DNA of 64,000 bases from Ruoffia tabacinasalis (GCF_042652985.1 NZ_JBHSHQ010000061.1:1-64000), one strand, 5' to 3'; numbered from the stretch's first letter, positions 35,913-44,902 are shown. The notes: generated by a model not told the origin, from the letters alone. A program made the numbers and translations.

Positions 35913-37466
35913 ATGAAATTAAATAAAATTAAAAGATTAGGAAAATCTTTACTATTATTATCCGCTATTGCGTTAGCACCAGTTTCAACGGCAATAGCTC
36001 AATCTACACACACTGTCCAAAACGGTGAGTGGCTATGGGGAATCGCAAGACAATATGGTGTCACAGCGGGCGATATTATGGCAGCAAACGGCCTAACGAG
36101 TGAGTGGATTGATGTTGGAATGACTTTATCTATTCCGGCATCAGGTAGTGGCGTAACTGACAACGGTGGTTACTATACTGGAGCTCAATCAGGTGTCCAT
36201 ACAGTATCAGCAGGTGAATACTTAGAAAGTATCGCTTATATGTACGGTGTGACAGTTGATCAATTAATGGCATGGAATGGCTTAACAAGTACTTGGATAG
36301 ACGTTGGTGACCAACTTGTCCTTTATGGTCCTTCAAATGCAACACCAGCTTACGATTATGACTATGGCTATGATTACGGTCAAAGCTATGATAATTCGTA
36401 TACAATCCAATCTGGCGATACATTATCAGGTATCGCAGCCGTTTACGGTGTGAGCGTTTCAGAATTAATGGCTATGAACGGTCTTGAAACTGACTGGCTA
36501 ATCGCTGGAAATAAAATTTCAGTACCTAACGGACCGGTTGACTATCAAGCACCTCCAGCATGGACACAAGCAAATGCACAAAATGGTGCCCATATTGTTC
36601 AATCAGGTGATATCTTATCAAGTATCGCTTTAACATATGGTGTAACCGTTGACGAACTACGTGCTTGGAATGGCTTAACGTCTGATTGGTTAGATGTTGG
36701 TGACGTTATTTATGTGGTGCCAACAGGTGGACCAGTTAAAACAACACCAGAGTCAACCTCAGAAACACCGACAGAAACACCAACAAATACTGAAGAGTCA
36801 TCACAAGAATCTGATGCTTCTAGCGAAGATGAAGAAGCAACTGATGATGAAACTGGAACAATTAACTTAGCTGATTTACCAGAAGCAGCACGTCCAGAAA
36901 CACATGTTGTTCAAACAGGTGACAACGTATGGCGTATTGCTGAGCAATATAGCATTTCAGCGGATAGTTTACGCAACTGGAACAATTTAGAAGATGATAG
37001 TCTATTAGTTGGTACAGAATTATTTGTTTCTAACCCTGCTTTAATTCCAGAAGTACATGAAGTAGCGGAAGGTGAAAACCTCTATACAATTGCAATGGAT
37101 TACAACACAACTGAGCAATTAATTATGGAATGGAATGAATTAGAATCAAACGAAGTCGTTGAAGGCGACATGATCGTTGTATCAGATCCACGTCCAGAAA
37201 CTCATGAAGTAGAACCTGGCCAAACTTTAGAACAAGTGGCTGAATTATACGAAATTACTTTAGAAGAATTACGTGAGTGGAACGGTATTCCTGAGACAGT
37301 AACGATTGTTAACGGTACGTTAATCGTATCAAATCCAACTGGAACAGATAATGAAACAACAAACAGTATTGAACCCGTTGAATCTGGTGAAGTGTCAGAA
37401 ACTTCTGAAGAATCTACGGAGGAAGCTTCTGCAGACGAATCAACAACTGAAGAATCTGCTGAGTAA
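35913..37466 (+). CDS. Secreted protein with seven LysM domains
   Basis: A 517-residue exported peptidoglycan-binding protein. A signal peptide (residues 1-30, ending APVSTAIAQ) is followed by LysM repeats at about 34-78, 94-138, 169-212, 231-274, 331-373, 382-425 and 430-473, each with the H(T/V)VQxGD..IA..Y.V...L..WN pattern. Ser/Thr/Glu-rich linkers and an acidic Ser/Glu tail complete it. No enzymatic domain is present. AAGAAGGAGCG precedes the start. It may be a wall-anchored scaffold or a truncated hydrolase; the first four repeats are more alike, suggesting recent duplication. Confidence 0.88.
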   Translation: MKLNKIKRLGKSLLLLSAIALAPVSTAIAQSTHTVQNGEWLWGIARQYGVTAGDIMAANGLTSEWIDVGMTLSIPASGSGVTDNGGYYTGAQSGVHTVSAGEYLESIAYMYGVTVDQLMAWNGLTSTWIDVGDQLVLYGPSNATPAYDYDYGYDYGQSYDNSYTIQSGDTLSGIAAVYGVSVSELMAMNGLETDWLIAGNKISVPNGPVDYQAPPAWTQANAQNGAHIVQSGDILSSIALTYGVTVDELRAWNGLTSDWLDVGDVIYVVPTGGPVKTTPESTSETPTETPTNTEESSQESDASSEDEEATDDETGTINLADLPEAARPETHVVQTGDNVWRIAEQYSISADSLRNWNNLEDDSLLVGTELFVSNPALIPEVHEVAEGENLYTIAMDYNTTEQLIMEWNELESNEVVEGDMIVVSDPRPETHEVEPGQTLEQVAELYEITLEELREWNGIPETVTIVNGTLIVSNPTGTDNETTNSIEPVESGEVSETSEESTEEASADESTTEESAE

Positions 37467-37485
37467 TACAATGAATCATAACAAC

Positions 37486-37528
37486 GCAAAAGCGCCAGGA
37501 AGGTTTTATCTTCCTGACGCTTTTTTTG
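37486..37528. terminator. Bidirectional terminator
   Basis: AAAGCGcCAGGAAG pairs with CTTCCTGaCGCTTT, with T tracts on both sides. It serves the LysM gene and the convergent flavoprotein gene. Confidence 0.85.
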
Positions 37529-37546
37529 ATTGTGTAAATAAGTATT

Positions 37547-38815
37547 TTAAGCAAAACTTCCCCAAGCAGCATATTGACCTGCAATCGTACCAGTAACAAA
37601 GGCAGCTGTAATATTATAGCCACCTGTATAGCCGTTAATATCTAATAACTCCCCGCAGAAGAATAAACCTTGCATGAATTTTGATTCCATTGTTTTAGGA
37701 TCAACTTCTTTTGTCGATACTCCGCCACCAGTCACAAAGCCTTTTTCAATCGGCTGTGAACCCGTTGCCGTTAATGGGAAGGTTTTAATTTTCTCCCATA
37801 AAGCATCCATTTCACTGTGGACAAGTTGTTTGTAAGGTTTTGTCGCATCGATATTTGCTAGAAGGCAAACTACTTCTGCCATTCGCTCCGGCATCCATTG
37901 TTTCAGAATGTTTGTTAATTGCTTTTCACGTGCTTCTTCAGCGGTTTGCTTCATCTCTTCTAAAGTTTCATTTGGTGCTAAGTCAATCGATAAATGACAT
38001 AACTCTTCACCCGTTGCGTGTAAGTATTGGTTCACATGCCCACTACAACGCAGAATGGTGGGTCCTGAATAACCAAAGTGTGTAAAAATCATATCCATTT
38101 GATGGTTCACAATGGCTTTTTCACCCACCGGCCCATTCCAAACTGTCACGTTCACATCACGCAGTGACACACCGCGGAGCAATTTTTCCGTAATAATTCG
38201 GTCATCGGATAAGAGTGGCGCCTCCGTTGGGTATAAACGCTCAATGGAGTGGCCAGCTTTTTTCGCCCAAGCATAAGCATCTCCGGTTGCACCCGTTTTT
38301 GGATAAGCGCGACCACCAGCAGCAAGTACAATTGAATTCGCTGTGATTGTCTCCCCAGCAACAGTCGTCAAGCCTTTCACTCGCTTCGTCTCGCGGTCAT
38401 AAATTAATGAATCAACCGGGTCTTTCATGCGAATTGTTACGTCTAAGTCATTGATAATATCCACTAAAGTATCTAAAATCGTCCGGGCACGGTCAGTCAC
38501 AGGGAACATGCGTCCATGATCTTCCTCTTTTAATTCCACACCTGCTTGATTGAAGAATGCGATAATATCTTCCTGATCAAACTGATTTAAAGCACTATAT
38601 AAAAACTTACCATTCCCAGGAATGTGTGTGATTAGATCCTCACGTGTCGTCCGGTTGGTAACATTACAACGACCGCCGCCTGATAAAAGCAATTTTCGTC
38701 CTAATTTAGGATTTTTCTCGATTAATAAAGTGCGTGCCCCTTGTTGAGCAGCGTTAATGGTTGCCATTAAACCACTTGATCCGCCCCCAATAACGATTAC
38801 ATCATAATCTGTCAT
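37547..38815 (-). CDS. HI0933-family FAD-dependent oxidoreductase
   Basis: A 422-residue flavoprotein of the HI0933/BaiN group. The N-terminal FAD motif DVIVIGGGSSGLMA (about 4-17), LLSGGGRCNVTN (about 43-54) and the C-terminal GLFFCGELLDINGYTGGYN are diagnostic. ATG 38815 is preferred over the open codon at 38848: AGGTGA lies 5 nt upstream. The substrate is unknown. The membrane-protein gene lies 51 bp upstream on the same strand, so the two may be co-transcribed. Confidence 0.88.
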   Translation of the reverse strand: MTDYDVIVIGGGSSGLMATINAAQQGARTLLIEKNPKLGRKLLLSGGGRCNVTNRTTREDLITHIPGNGKFLYSALNQFDQEDIIAFFNQAGVELKEEDHGRMFPVTDRARTILDTLVDIINDLDVTIRMKDPVDSLIYDRETKRVKGLTTVAGETITANSIVLAAGGRAYPKTGATGDAYAWAKKAGHSIERLYPTEAPLLSDDRIITEKLLRGVSLRDVNVTVWNGPVGEKAIVNHQMDMIFTHFGYSGPTILRCSGHVNQYLHATGEELCHLSIDLAPNETLEEMKQTAEEAREKQLTNILKQWMPERMAEVVCLLANIDATKPYKQLVHSEMDALWEKIKTFPLTATGSQPIEKGFVTGGGVSTKEVDPKTMESKFMQGLFFCGELLDINGYTGGYNITAAFVTGTIAGQYAAWGSFA

Positions 38816-38866
38816 ATGTTCACCTACTTCTATATATTTCTTGGTCATTATAACAGAAAAAATTTA

Positions 38867-39427
38867 TTAAAGTTCGATTTGTGCAAAATTTAAGCGCGTG
38901 CGTTTCTCAAGAGTTTTAGTAAATTGATAACTGATTTCAAAATCAACCATCCCGTGAATTAACGTTCCTAGCCCCACTAGGATGATTAAAGTAAATATAA
39001 AATTATCTGACGTTGCGCTCACGCCAGCTGCAGTTAAGAGATAAACCACGATCACTTCGGCGATTGCATGAATTAAATTTACAAAGAAACTAAAGAGCGT
39101 TCGTGACTTTACGTTTACTAAAGTGTTAGATAGTTTCTTCAAATATAGCGCACCGACTGTCGCGAAAACGATATGCGAAAGGGCACGAAGAACAATCGTG
39201 ATCGGGAAGCCAGCTGCAACGAAACCTAAAGTAGTTCCAACAGCAACAATGGCCGCAATCTTAGGTGAGCGGAACATAGCCATAACAATTGGGATATGAC
39301 TTCCAAGTGTGTATGAAGCAGGGCCTAAAATAATTTTGATAGGCATAATCATAGGAATTAAAATACCCAGTGCCGTTAATAAACTCGCAATCACTAAATC
39401 GCGGGTGCTTTGTCTTTGTTGTGTCAT
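38867..39427 (-). CDS. Six-helix membrane protein, candidate ECF transporter S component (niacin?)
   Basis: A 186-residue hydrophobic protein with about six helices. The start (TRDLVIASLLTALGILIPM) and the LGSHIPIVMAMFRSPKIAA region look like vitamin-binding S components of ECF transporters. Niacin is proposed only because the NiaR repressor gene is 1 kb away and an inverted repeat overlaps this gene's -35. No EcfA/EcfT genes are in the window. CGAGGAGAATC precedes the start. Confidence 0.5.
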   Translation of the reverse strand: MTQQRQSTRDLVIASLLTALGILIPMIMPIKIILGPASYTLGSHIPIVMAMFRSPKIAAIVAVGTTLGFVAAGFPITIVLRALSHIVFATVGALYLKKLSNTLVNVKSRTLFSFFVNLIHAIAEVIVVYLLTAAGVSATSDNFIFTLIILVGLGTLIHGMVDFEISYQFTKTLEKRTRLNFAQIEL

Positions 39428-39455
39428 AATGATTCTCCTCGGAAAGTTTTTCGTC

Positions 39456-39490
39456 AGTATATCGTAACTTGACGTTAGGTGTCAAGACAC
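39456..39490 (-). promoter_or_regulatory. Promoter and overlapping operator-like dyads of the S-component gene
   Basis: On the minus strand TTGACA (39485-39480) and TATACT (39461-39456) are 18 bp apart. Two dyads cover the -35: GTGTCAAGACAC (39479-39490) and CTTGAC-N7-GTCAAG (39468-39486). A repressor bound here would block the promoter; NiaR is a candidate. Confidence 0.55.
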
Positions 39491-39592
39491 ATGTAAAGTG
39501 TTGGAGGTGATTCAAATACCCATTTGAATCAAAGTGCTTTATTTTCTTATTAGAGAAGGGTATACTATAGATATAGAAAAGGAGTGATGTTC

Positions 39593-39997
39593 ATGCCACA
39601 ATTAGCTTATGAACCATTAACGGAGCCGACTTTAACATGCGAAAAAGTATTTTCAGTTCAACCTATTTTTTCCAAAAAACAAATTCAAAAGTTTTACGAT
39701 CAGGCGTCAATTAGTCACGTAGCTATTGGACATGTGATTTCACTAGATGAAGAACAAATTATTTTGCTGACTTCAGATGAACCCGAAGAGAATCCAACAG
39801 TGACGCAACATTTACTTGAAGATTTACAATTTGAATTAGGGAAGTTAGTGAAACGTGAACCATCAGCCGATATTGTAAAAAGACAACAAAGACTAATTAA
39901 TAAATACGATCGAATTATTGATGCGATTGAAGCCTTGCCAGAAACAAGCGACGAAGTCGTTGATCGTGATTTAATTGCTGAAAAATTATCATGTTAA
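39593..39997 (+). CDS. Uncharacterised protein, first of a tandem paralogue pair
   Basis: A 134-residue soluble protein that I do not recognise. It shares with the next gene a KFYDQxSxSxxAxGH segment, TxQHLLEDLQxELxKxVxREP (about 82-102) and RQQRLIN+Y..I++AIEALPETS (about 108-130). The C-terminal half should be helical, possibly a coiled coil. ATG 39593 is used because AAAAGGAG lies 8 nt upstream; the open codons at 39584/39587 are too close. A TATACT at 39561 may be the -10. Confidence 0.7.
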   Translation: MPQLAYEPLTEPTLTCEKVFSVQPIFSKKQIQKFYDQASISHVAIGHVISLDEEQIILLTSDEPEENPTVTQHLLEDLQFELGKLVKREPSADIVKRQQRLINKYDRIIDAIEALPETSDEVVDRDLIAEKLSC

Positions 39998-40039
39998 TAA
40001 GCGGATAAAAACTAAGCAAAAGGAGCGATATATATATAA

Positions 40040-40444
40040 ATGGAACAATTAACTTATGAGGGGCAAGCGAATTCAAATTTAGCTTGTGAACTTGGCTTTC
40101 AAAAGAGAAATGTTGAATCAAAAGCACAACTACAAAATTTTTATGACCAAATTTCTAAAAGTAACTCGGCAGCAGGACATATCCTTGGCTTAGGTACAGA
40201 CCAAGTCATGTTAATGATTGAAGATGCACCCAAAGGTGAAGCAACGGCTCGTCAACATTTATTAGAAGATTTACAAAGAGAATTACAAAAGCAAGTTGAC
40301 CGTGAACCAACCGTGAGTGGTGTCAAACGTCAACAACGTTTAATTAACCGCTATGCAAATATTCTAGAAGCGATTGAAGCTTTGCCAGAAACAAGTGAAG
40401 ACGCAGAATTTGAAGAATTAACCGTTTCAAGTGTTCATGAATAG
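40040..40444 (+). CDS. Uncharacterised protein, second of a tandem paralogue pair
   Basis: A 134-residue paralogue of the preceding protein, 42 bp downstream. The C-terminal helical block (ARQHLLEDLQRELQKQVDREP, split here at ARQHLLEDLQ / RELQKQVDREP) and AIEALPETSED are best conserved; the N-terminal third differs. The nearest Shine-Dalgarno, AAAAGGAG, ends 13-14 nt before ATG, an unusually long gap filled by TA repeats. The two are likely co-transcribed. The function is unknown. Confidence 0.7.
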   Translation: MEQLTYEGQANSNLACELGFQKRNVESKAQLQNFYDQISKSNSAAGHILGLGTDQVMLMIEDAPKGEATARQHLLEDLQRELQKQVDREPTVSGVKRQQRLINRYANILEAIEALPETSEDAEFEELTVSSVHE

Positions 40445-40448
40445 ACAA

Positions 40449-40474
40449 AAAAACCGCCTCAAGGCGGTTTTTAA
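40449..40474. terminator. Bidirectional terminator
   Basis: AAAAACCGCC pairs with GGCGGTTTTT across a 4-nt loop. It is shared with the convergent niaR gene, whose last codons lie in it. Confidence 0.85.
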
Positions 40475-41001
40475 TTTTCCGAAAGTAAGATGCCAGTAGC
40501 ATCCAAACTCGCTTTAATTTGCTCGAATTCTTTGATTGAAGGGGTTGTAATGGTATGGATATGAATTCCATTCGTTAAAGTACTCAACAGCTCGCCTTCA
40601 TGCTGCGACATTTGCTGAACAAATTCTTGAATGTCATCATCCGTATTTATCTGAAGTGACGCCTTTAAGACACCATATATAGGATGCTCAACTTCGACAT
40701 CTTCAATGGCTCCACCTGCGTCAACAATAATTTGAAGTTCTTCCTCTGTTTGCTCGGCAGAATGAAGGCACGCTAACTTACCGCGGTATCTGCCAGATGC
40801 AGCTGCTTTCATCGCTGAAGCAAGAAGGTAACCTTGATTGGTCGCAATAATTTCGATATTCCGTGCCCGTAGTAGGGCAATATCCCCTACGATAATTTGT
40901 CTACTTACTGCAAATTTACTTGCCAACTCTGTTGCCTTTATTGGCGCCGTTGCTTCTTCCAGTATTGATACGATCTCTTCACGTCTATCCATTGCTTTCA
41001 T
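40471..41001 (-). CDS. niaR: Niacin-responsive repressor NiaR
   Basis: A 176-residue regulator with an N-terminal HTH_11 domain (about 1-60, RREEIVSILEEATAPIKATE and SRQIIVGDIALLR) and a C-terminal 3H domain named for three conserved His residues (His at CLHS, VEHPIYG and IHIHTI). It senses nicotinic acid and represses NAD synthesis or uptake genes in Firmicutes. ATG 41001 is preferred over the open frame to 41043: GGAGGAAGG lies just upstream. A plausible local target is the S-component gene at 38867. Confidence 0.88.
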   Translation of the reverse strand: MKAMDRREEIVSILEEATAPIKATELASKFAVSRQIIVGDIALLRARNIEIIATNQGYLLASAMKAAASGRYRGKLACLHSAEQTEEELQIIVDAGGAIEDVEVEHPIYGVLKASLQINTDDDIQEFVQQMSQHEGELLSTLTNGIHIHTITTPSIKEFEQIKASLDATGILLSEN

Positions 41002-41073
41002 AAGCCTTCCTCCAATCAAATATTTAATTGTAGTATACCACATAGAATATTTAAAATAATTACCGAAACTTGC

Positions 41074-41103
41074 TTGACTAATTGGGGTGTTTCATAGTAC
41101 AAT
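41074..41103 (+). promoter_or_regulatory. Promoter of rplM-rpsI
   Basis: TTGACT (41074-41079) and TACAAT (41098-41103) have an 18-bp spacer and lie upstream of the leader hairpin. Confidence 0.65.
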
Positions 41104-41115
41104 AACTGACGGTAT

Positions 41116-41163
41116 TGTTTACCACCACTATAGAGCCCCGGAAACTCAATAGTAATGTAAACA
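41116..41163 (+). ncRNA. L13-type ribosomal protein leader hairpin
   Basis: TGTTTAC (41116-41122) pairs with GTAAACA (41157-41163) and the inner CTATAGAG pairs with CTCAATAG-like sequence, forming a two-part stem before rplM. Position and shape fit the L13 leader of Firmicutes, where L13 is thought to repress its own operon. Confidence 0.7.
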
Positions 41164-41191
41164 ACTAGATTTATAAATGGAGGAAAATAAC

Positions 41192-41635
41192 GTGCGTCAA
41201 ACATATATGGCTAAGAAAAATGAAACTGAACGCAACTGGGTAGTTGTAGATGCAACTGATATCCCATTAGGGCGTCTATCAACTGTAGTGGCTTCAATCT
41301 TACGTGGTAAAAACAAACCAACTTATACACCACATGTAGATACTGGAGATTTCGTAATCGTAATCAATGCTGAAAAAGTTGCATTAACAGGTAAGAAAGC
41401 AACTGACAAAATGTACTACCGTCACTCAGGTCACCCAGGTGGAATCAAATCTAACACTGCTGGTGATTTACGTGAAAACAAACCTGAACGTTTAATCGAA
41501 TTATCTGTAAAAGGTATGATTCCTGATAACCGTTTAGGACGTAAACAATTAACTAAATTACACGTCTATCGTGGTGCTGAGCATGGACATGCTGCTCAAC
41601 AACCAGAAGTATTAGACATCACAAACTTAATTTAA
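41192..41635 (+). CDS. rplM: 50S ribosomal protein L13
   Basis: A 147-residue ribosomal protein. (M)RQTYMAKKNETERNWVVVDA is the standard L13 start, and the conserved MYYRHSGHPGG and KLHVYRGAEHGHAAQQPE blocks are intact. The start is GTG 41192 (GGAGG 8 nt upstream); the open codon at 41177 is upstream of homology. Codon use is strongly biased, as expected for a highly expressed gene. It is followed 15 bp later by rpsI. Confidence 0.97.
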   Translation: MRQTYMAKKNETERNWVVVDATDIPLGRLSTVVASILRGKNKPTYTPHVDTGDFVIVINAEKVALTGKKATDKMYYRHSGHPGGIKSNTAGDLRENKPERLIELSVKGMIPDNRLGRKQLTKLHVYRGAEHGHAAQQPEVLDITNLI

Positions 41636-41650
41636 GGAGGGAAAATTTAA

Positions 41651-42043
41651 ATGGCTAAAGCAGAATATTTAGGTACAGGTCGCCGTAAAAACGCATCAGC
41701 TCGTGTACGTTTAGTGCCAGGAACAGGTGTATTCAACATTAACAACAAATCACTTGAAGAATATATCCCATTCCCTCACTTACACGAAGTAATGAAACAA
41801 CCATTCGCAGCTACAGAAACGTTAGGTAACTACGACGTTTTAGTAAATGTTCACGGTGGTGGAGTTTCAGGTCAAGCAGGAGCAATCCGTCACGGTATCG
41901 CTCGTGCACTATTAAATGTTGATCCAGATTTCCGTTCAACATTAAAATCAGCTGGACTACTTACTCGTGACCCACGTATGGTTGAACGTAAAAAACCAGG
42001 ACGTAAAAAAGCGCGTAAGAGTGCACAATTCTCAAAACGTTAA
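41651..42043 (+). CDS. rpsI: 30S ribosomal protein S9
   Basis: A 130-residue ribosomal protein with YLGTGRRKNASARVRLVPG at the start, VHGGGVSGQAGAIRHGIARA in the middle and the basic KKPGRKKARKSAQFSKR tail that reaches the P site. AAGGAGGGAAAA precedes the start. It is the last gene of the rplM-rpsI operon. Confidence 0.97.
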   Translation: MAKAEYLGTGRRKNASARVRLVPGTGVFNINNKSLEEYIPFPHLHEVMKQPFAATETLGNYDVLVNVHGGGVSGQAGAIRHGIARALLNVDPDFRSTLKSAGLLTRDPRMVERKKPGRKKARKSAQFSKR

Positions 42044-42063
42044 TATTTATATATTATATGTTC

Positions 42064-42097
42064 AAGACATCTTCCAATTGGAAGGTGTCTTTTTTTG
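42064..42097 (+). terminator. Terminator of rplM-rpsI
   Basis: AGACATCTTCCAA pairs with TTGGAAGGTGTCT (one wobble) and is followed by seven T. Confidence 0.88.
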
Positions 42098-42113
42098 CGG
42101 AAATATAGATCTG

Positions 42114-42388
42114 TGTCCTTGAGAAATCCTCAGGGACACAAAAACAGTCAAACGTGCGCTTGAGAAACTCTCAGGGACACAAAAGCAGTCAAACGTGCGC
42201 TTGAGAAATCCTCAGGGACACAAAAGCAGTCAAACGTGCGCTTGAGAAACTCTCAGGGACACAAAAGCAGTCAAACGTGCGCTTGAGAAATCCTCAGGGA
42301 CACAAAAGCAGTCAAACGTGCGCTTGAGAAATCCTCAGGGACACAAAAGTGCCCAAACATGTCCTTGAGAAACTCTCAAGAACACAAA
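42114..42388. repeat. Tandem hairpin repeat array, family C copy 1 (seven units)
   Basis: CTTGAGAAA recurs at 42118, 42159, 42200, 42241, 42282, 42323 and 42364, a strict 41-bp period. Each unit has TTGAG..CTCAG arms. In the first unit the stem extends to TGTGTCCTTGAG / CTCAGGGACACA. Units alternate AATCCTCAGG and AACTCTCAGG. It ends 1 bp before the stop of the convergent NERD gene. Confidence 0.92.
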
Positions 42389-42389
42389 A

Positions 42390-43331
42390 CTACTTAACTA
42401 TTTTATCTTTGTAACGATATATCTTATTAGGTTGGTAATACTCAATGAGTTTACGTGGGTTTTGGTAACCTCTACCGTATTTTGTAAAGTTTCGGCGAAG
42501 ACAGCTATTCAAAAACGACTTATTAAATAGTCCATCAAAATACTCAGTTAACTCAGACAAATAAATATCCTTATGGTGATACAAAACACCATATTTACAA
42601 ATTTCTTCAACAGCAAACTTCTCTTTTGAAAAAGAGCTACCGCAAGAGCAAAGGAAATGTCTATTTCCATTATCGAATTCGCGTGATTGGCAAGCAGGGC
42701 ATTTCCAACCGCGGTGCATCAACTTTTTATCCAGTATTGGCGGCAAGTAGGGGCATTCCAAATCATTTTTCAAAAAGGCATTTATAATCCGTTCAGATTT
42801 ATGTGAACGAGGGTGAATTTGGATATTACGAAGGTAATTCCGTATTTCATTTGGCATCATGCATTTGATCTCAGTATTTGGTACACCACTTAAACTAGCA
42901 TGTTGATTTATAAATATTAAATTTCCATTTATCTGAACTTCAGGCAGATTATTCCGGTATAGCCATTCTTTCATAAAGCGGACATGTTCCTGTGCTTTAG
43001 GTAAGGGATTTTTAAGTACTTCATTATTATTGACGAAAAACGTTTCGTTATCAAAATGCAGCGACCCCTCAAAATTCTTGATATCAATAAGTTCAATTGT
43101 TTTGTGATTGAAAATAACGAAGTCAATTTGATGGTATTGATCAAATACATTAAACCAAAAATCTTTGAATACATATGCATCTTTATGCAAATATTTAGGA
43201 ATCCAATCGTTTTTAAACTGTCCTTCACCGACATTGCCTAATAAACCGATGTGTAATTTATATTTATCTGAAGCATCTAACTGATTAAATTCATTCATAA
43301 CCATAAGCCATTGTGTTTGTAATGTTTTCAT
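42390..43331 (-). CDS. NERD domain protein with a zinc ribbon
   Basis: A 313-residue protein. The NERD (nuclease-related) domain (about 30-150) shows GNVGEGQF, QIDFVIFNHKTIELIDIKNFEG (written here as QIDFVIFNHK / TIELIDIKNFEG; the Asp and IDIK are the candidate nuclease residues) and a later QINGNLIFIN strand. A C-terminal zinc ribbon with CPACQS and CSCG (about 215-235) follows. Such proteins may process nucleic acids; no helicase partner is nearby. No strong Shine-Dalgarno is visible except GGAGGTGT about 8 nt upstream. Confidence 0.8.
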   Translation of the reverse strand: MKTLQTQWLMVMNEFNQLDASDKYKLHIGLLGNVGEGQFKNDWIPKYLHKDAYVFKDFWFNVFDQYHQIDFVIFNHKTIELIDIKNFEGSLHFDNETFFVNNNEVLKNPLPKAQEHVRFMKEWLYRNNLPEVQINGNLIFINQHASLSGVPNTEIKCMMPNEIRNYLRNIQIHPRSHKSERIINAFLKNDLECPYLPPILDKKLMHRGWKCPACQSREFDNGNRHFLCSCGSSFSKEKFAVEEICKYGVLYHHKDIYLSELTEYFDGLFNKSFLNSCLRRNFTKYGRGYQNPRKLIEYYQPNKIYRYKDKIVK

Positions 43332-43580
43332 AAATAGCTACACCTCCATATATATATACAAAATTTTTGCCTGATTCCATTAATTTATTTTTCGATTTAT
43401 AAAAAATGTTTAACGAAATAAAGGACTAATACTCTTTATGTTTTAGAATTAATACAACTGTGTTAGGCAAAGGGAGAGTAGCTTTATTTGCTAGACCAAT
43501 CAATAAAAGTTCTATAAATATTGGATAGAAGCAATCTTGAATGAGTACACCACATTAGAATCATTGAACTGGAGATAATT

Positions 43581-44096
43581 ATGTCAAATATTATGTTAGT
43601 GAAATTACAAGAGAAACATTTTGAAAAACTATTTAAATTTGAACTTGAAAACAAAGGTTATTTTGAAGAAATGGTTCCGAGCCGTGGAGATGATTACTAT
43701 GATTTAGAAACATTTATACAAAGAAACAAAGCTTTAATCGACGAACAAGATCAAGGTTTATCTTATTTTTATTTAATTATGAATCAAGAAGGTGTAGTTC
43801 TTGGAAGAATGAATTTAGTGGATATCGAACAACCAAAGAGGCGTGGTCATGTCGGCTATAGAGTGGGGAAAGCATATACTGGAAAAGGAATTGCTAACAA
43901 GGCGTTGAGGATACTATTAGATACCACCAATCAGTTAGGCATCAGACAGATATCAGCGAAGACAACTACAATTAACATAGCATCCCGAAAAATCTTAGAG
44001 AAAAATGAATTTCAATATATTGAAACAGCCAAAGATGAATTTAAAATGAATGGACACTTATTATCGTTTATTTATTATAGGTGGGAGAAATCATAG
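43581..44096 (+). CDS. GNAT family N-acetyltransferase (RimJ-like)
   Basis: A 171-residue acetyltransferase. The acetyl-CoA-binding motif A VGYRVGKAYTGKGIANKAL (about 95-113, Q/RxxGxG/A form) and the following INIASRKILEKNEF (about 134-147) define the GNAT fold. CTGGAGATAATT precedes the ATG. It is monocistronic with no clear partner; the substrate is unknown. Confidence 0.85.
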   Translation: MSNIMLVKLQEKHFEKLFKFELENKGYFEEMVPSRGDDYYDLETFIQRNKALIDEQDQGLSYFYLIMNQEGVVLGRMNLVDIEQPKRRGHVGYRVGKAYTGKGIANKALRILLDTTNQLGIRQISAKTTTINIASRKILEKNEFQYIETAKDEFKMNGHLLSFIYYRWEKS

Positions 44097-44231
44097 ATAA
44101 CTTATCGTGTAAGAAGTTAGTAATCGTGTCTTAATCGCGGATAGAAGTTATTGTCTGTAATATTAATTCACATCAAAATAGTTTAAGCAGAATAGTCCAT
44201 CACTGCTGAACGAGGTAAAGGAAGTGTGTCA

Positions 44232-44741
44232 ATGAAGGATTTTTACACAGCATTATCATATATAAATGAAAAGATTTATAAACCAAACGGCATTGCGATT
44301 TCATCAATCCAAGAAGAGAAACAAAATGCTAAGTACGGAGCAGGTATCTTGAAAGTATCTTCAACATCAGTCCGTTTTAGAGTCGCAAATATTACACCAA
44401 CAAAAATAGGTCAATTTGTTGCCATTTGGGAAAAAGATGATAATGATAAAAACCAACCTTATAAATACTCGGCGGCACCTGGTTTATTAGTTGTTACGGT
44501 ATTTAAAAGTGAAAATGAATTTGGCCAATTCATTTTACCAAAAGAAGAGCTTTTCAGACAAAGCATCCTCATTTCAAGCTCTACAAAAGGGAAAATGGCA
44601 TTAAGAGTTTACCCTAGTTGGGATATACCGACTAGCAATCAAGCGACAAAAACACAGGAATGGCAGCTACCTTATTTCGTTGATATGAGCGACCCAGGTA
44701 AATTAGATATTGAAAAATTGATGAGACTGTATTCCGTTTAA
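44232..44741 (+). CDS. MepB family protein
   Basis: A 169-residue protein of the MepB family (the third gene of staphylococcal mepRAB). RFRVANITPTKIGQFVAIWE (about 50-70), NQPYKYSAAPGLLVV and the FRQSILISSSTKGKMALRVYP block (split FRQSILISSS / TKGKMALRVYP) are characteristic. The family function is unknown. ATG 44232 has AAAGGAA upstream; GTG 44226 is possible. No MepA efflux or MarR gene is near, so the multidrug context is missing. Confidence 0.82.
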   Translation: MKDFYTALSYINEKIYKPNGIAISSIQEEKQNAKYGAGILKVSSTSVRFRVANITPTKIGQFVAIWEKDDNDKNQPYKYSAAPGLLVVTVFKSENEFGQFILPKEELFRQSILISSSTKGKMALRVYPSWDIPTSNQATKTQEWQLPYFVDMSDPGKLDIEKLMRLYSV

Positions 44742-44902
44742 ATAAAAAGTTGTTACTTGACAATTTATCAGGTAAAATGAATCATTGTGAAAATAGACAG
44801 AGGTCAGTGGCGTCACGAGATGAGTTCTGCGAATGGAACAACAAACTATAAACCCTTAATATAATCAGAGTGTGTAGAAGAAAAGATGAAGGTGGTGGAA
44901 GA

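Noticed and set aside
35264..37466. Prophage lysis cassette
   Set aside because: There is no holin, tail or integrase gene; the LysM protein has its own signal peptide and the amidase fold lacks its Cys.
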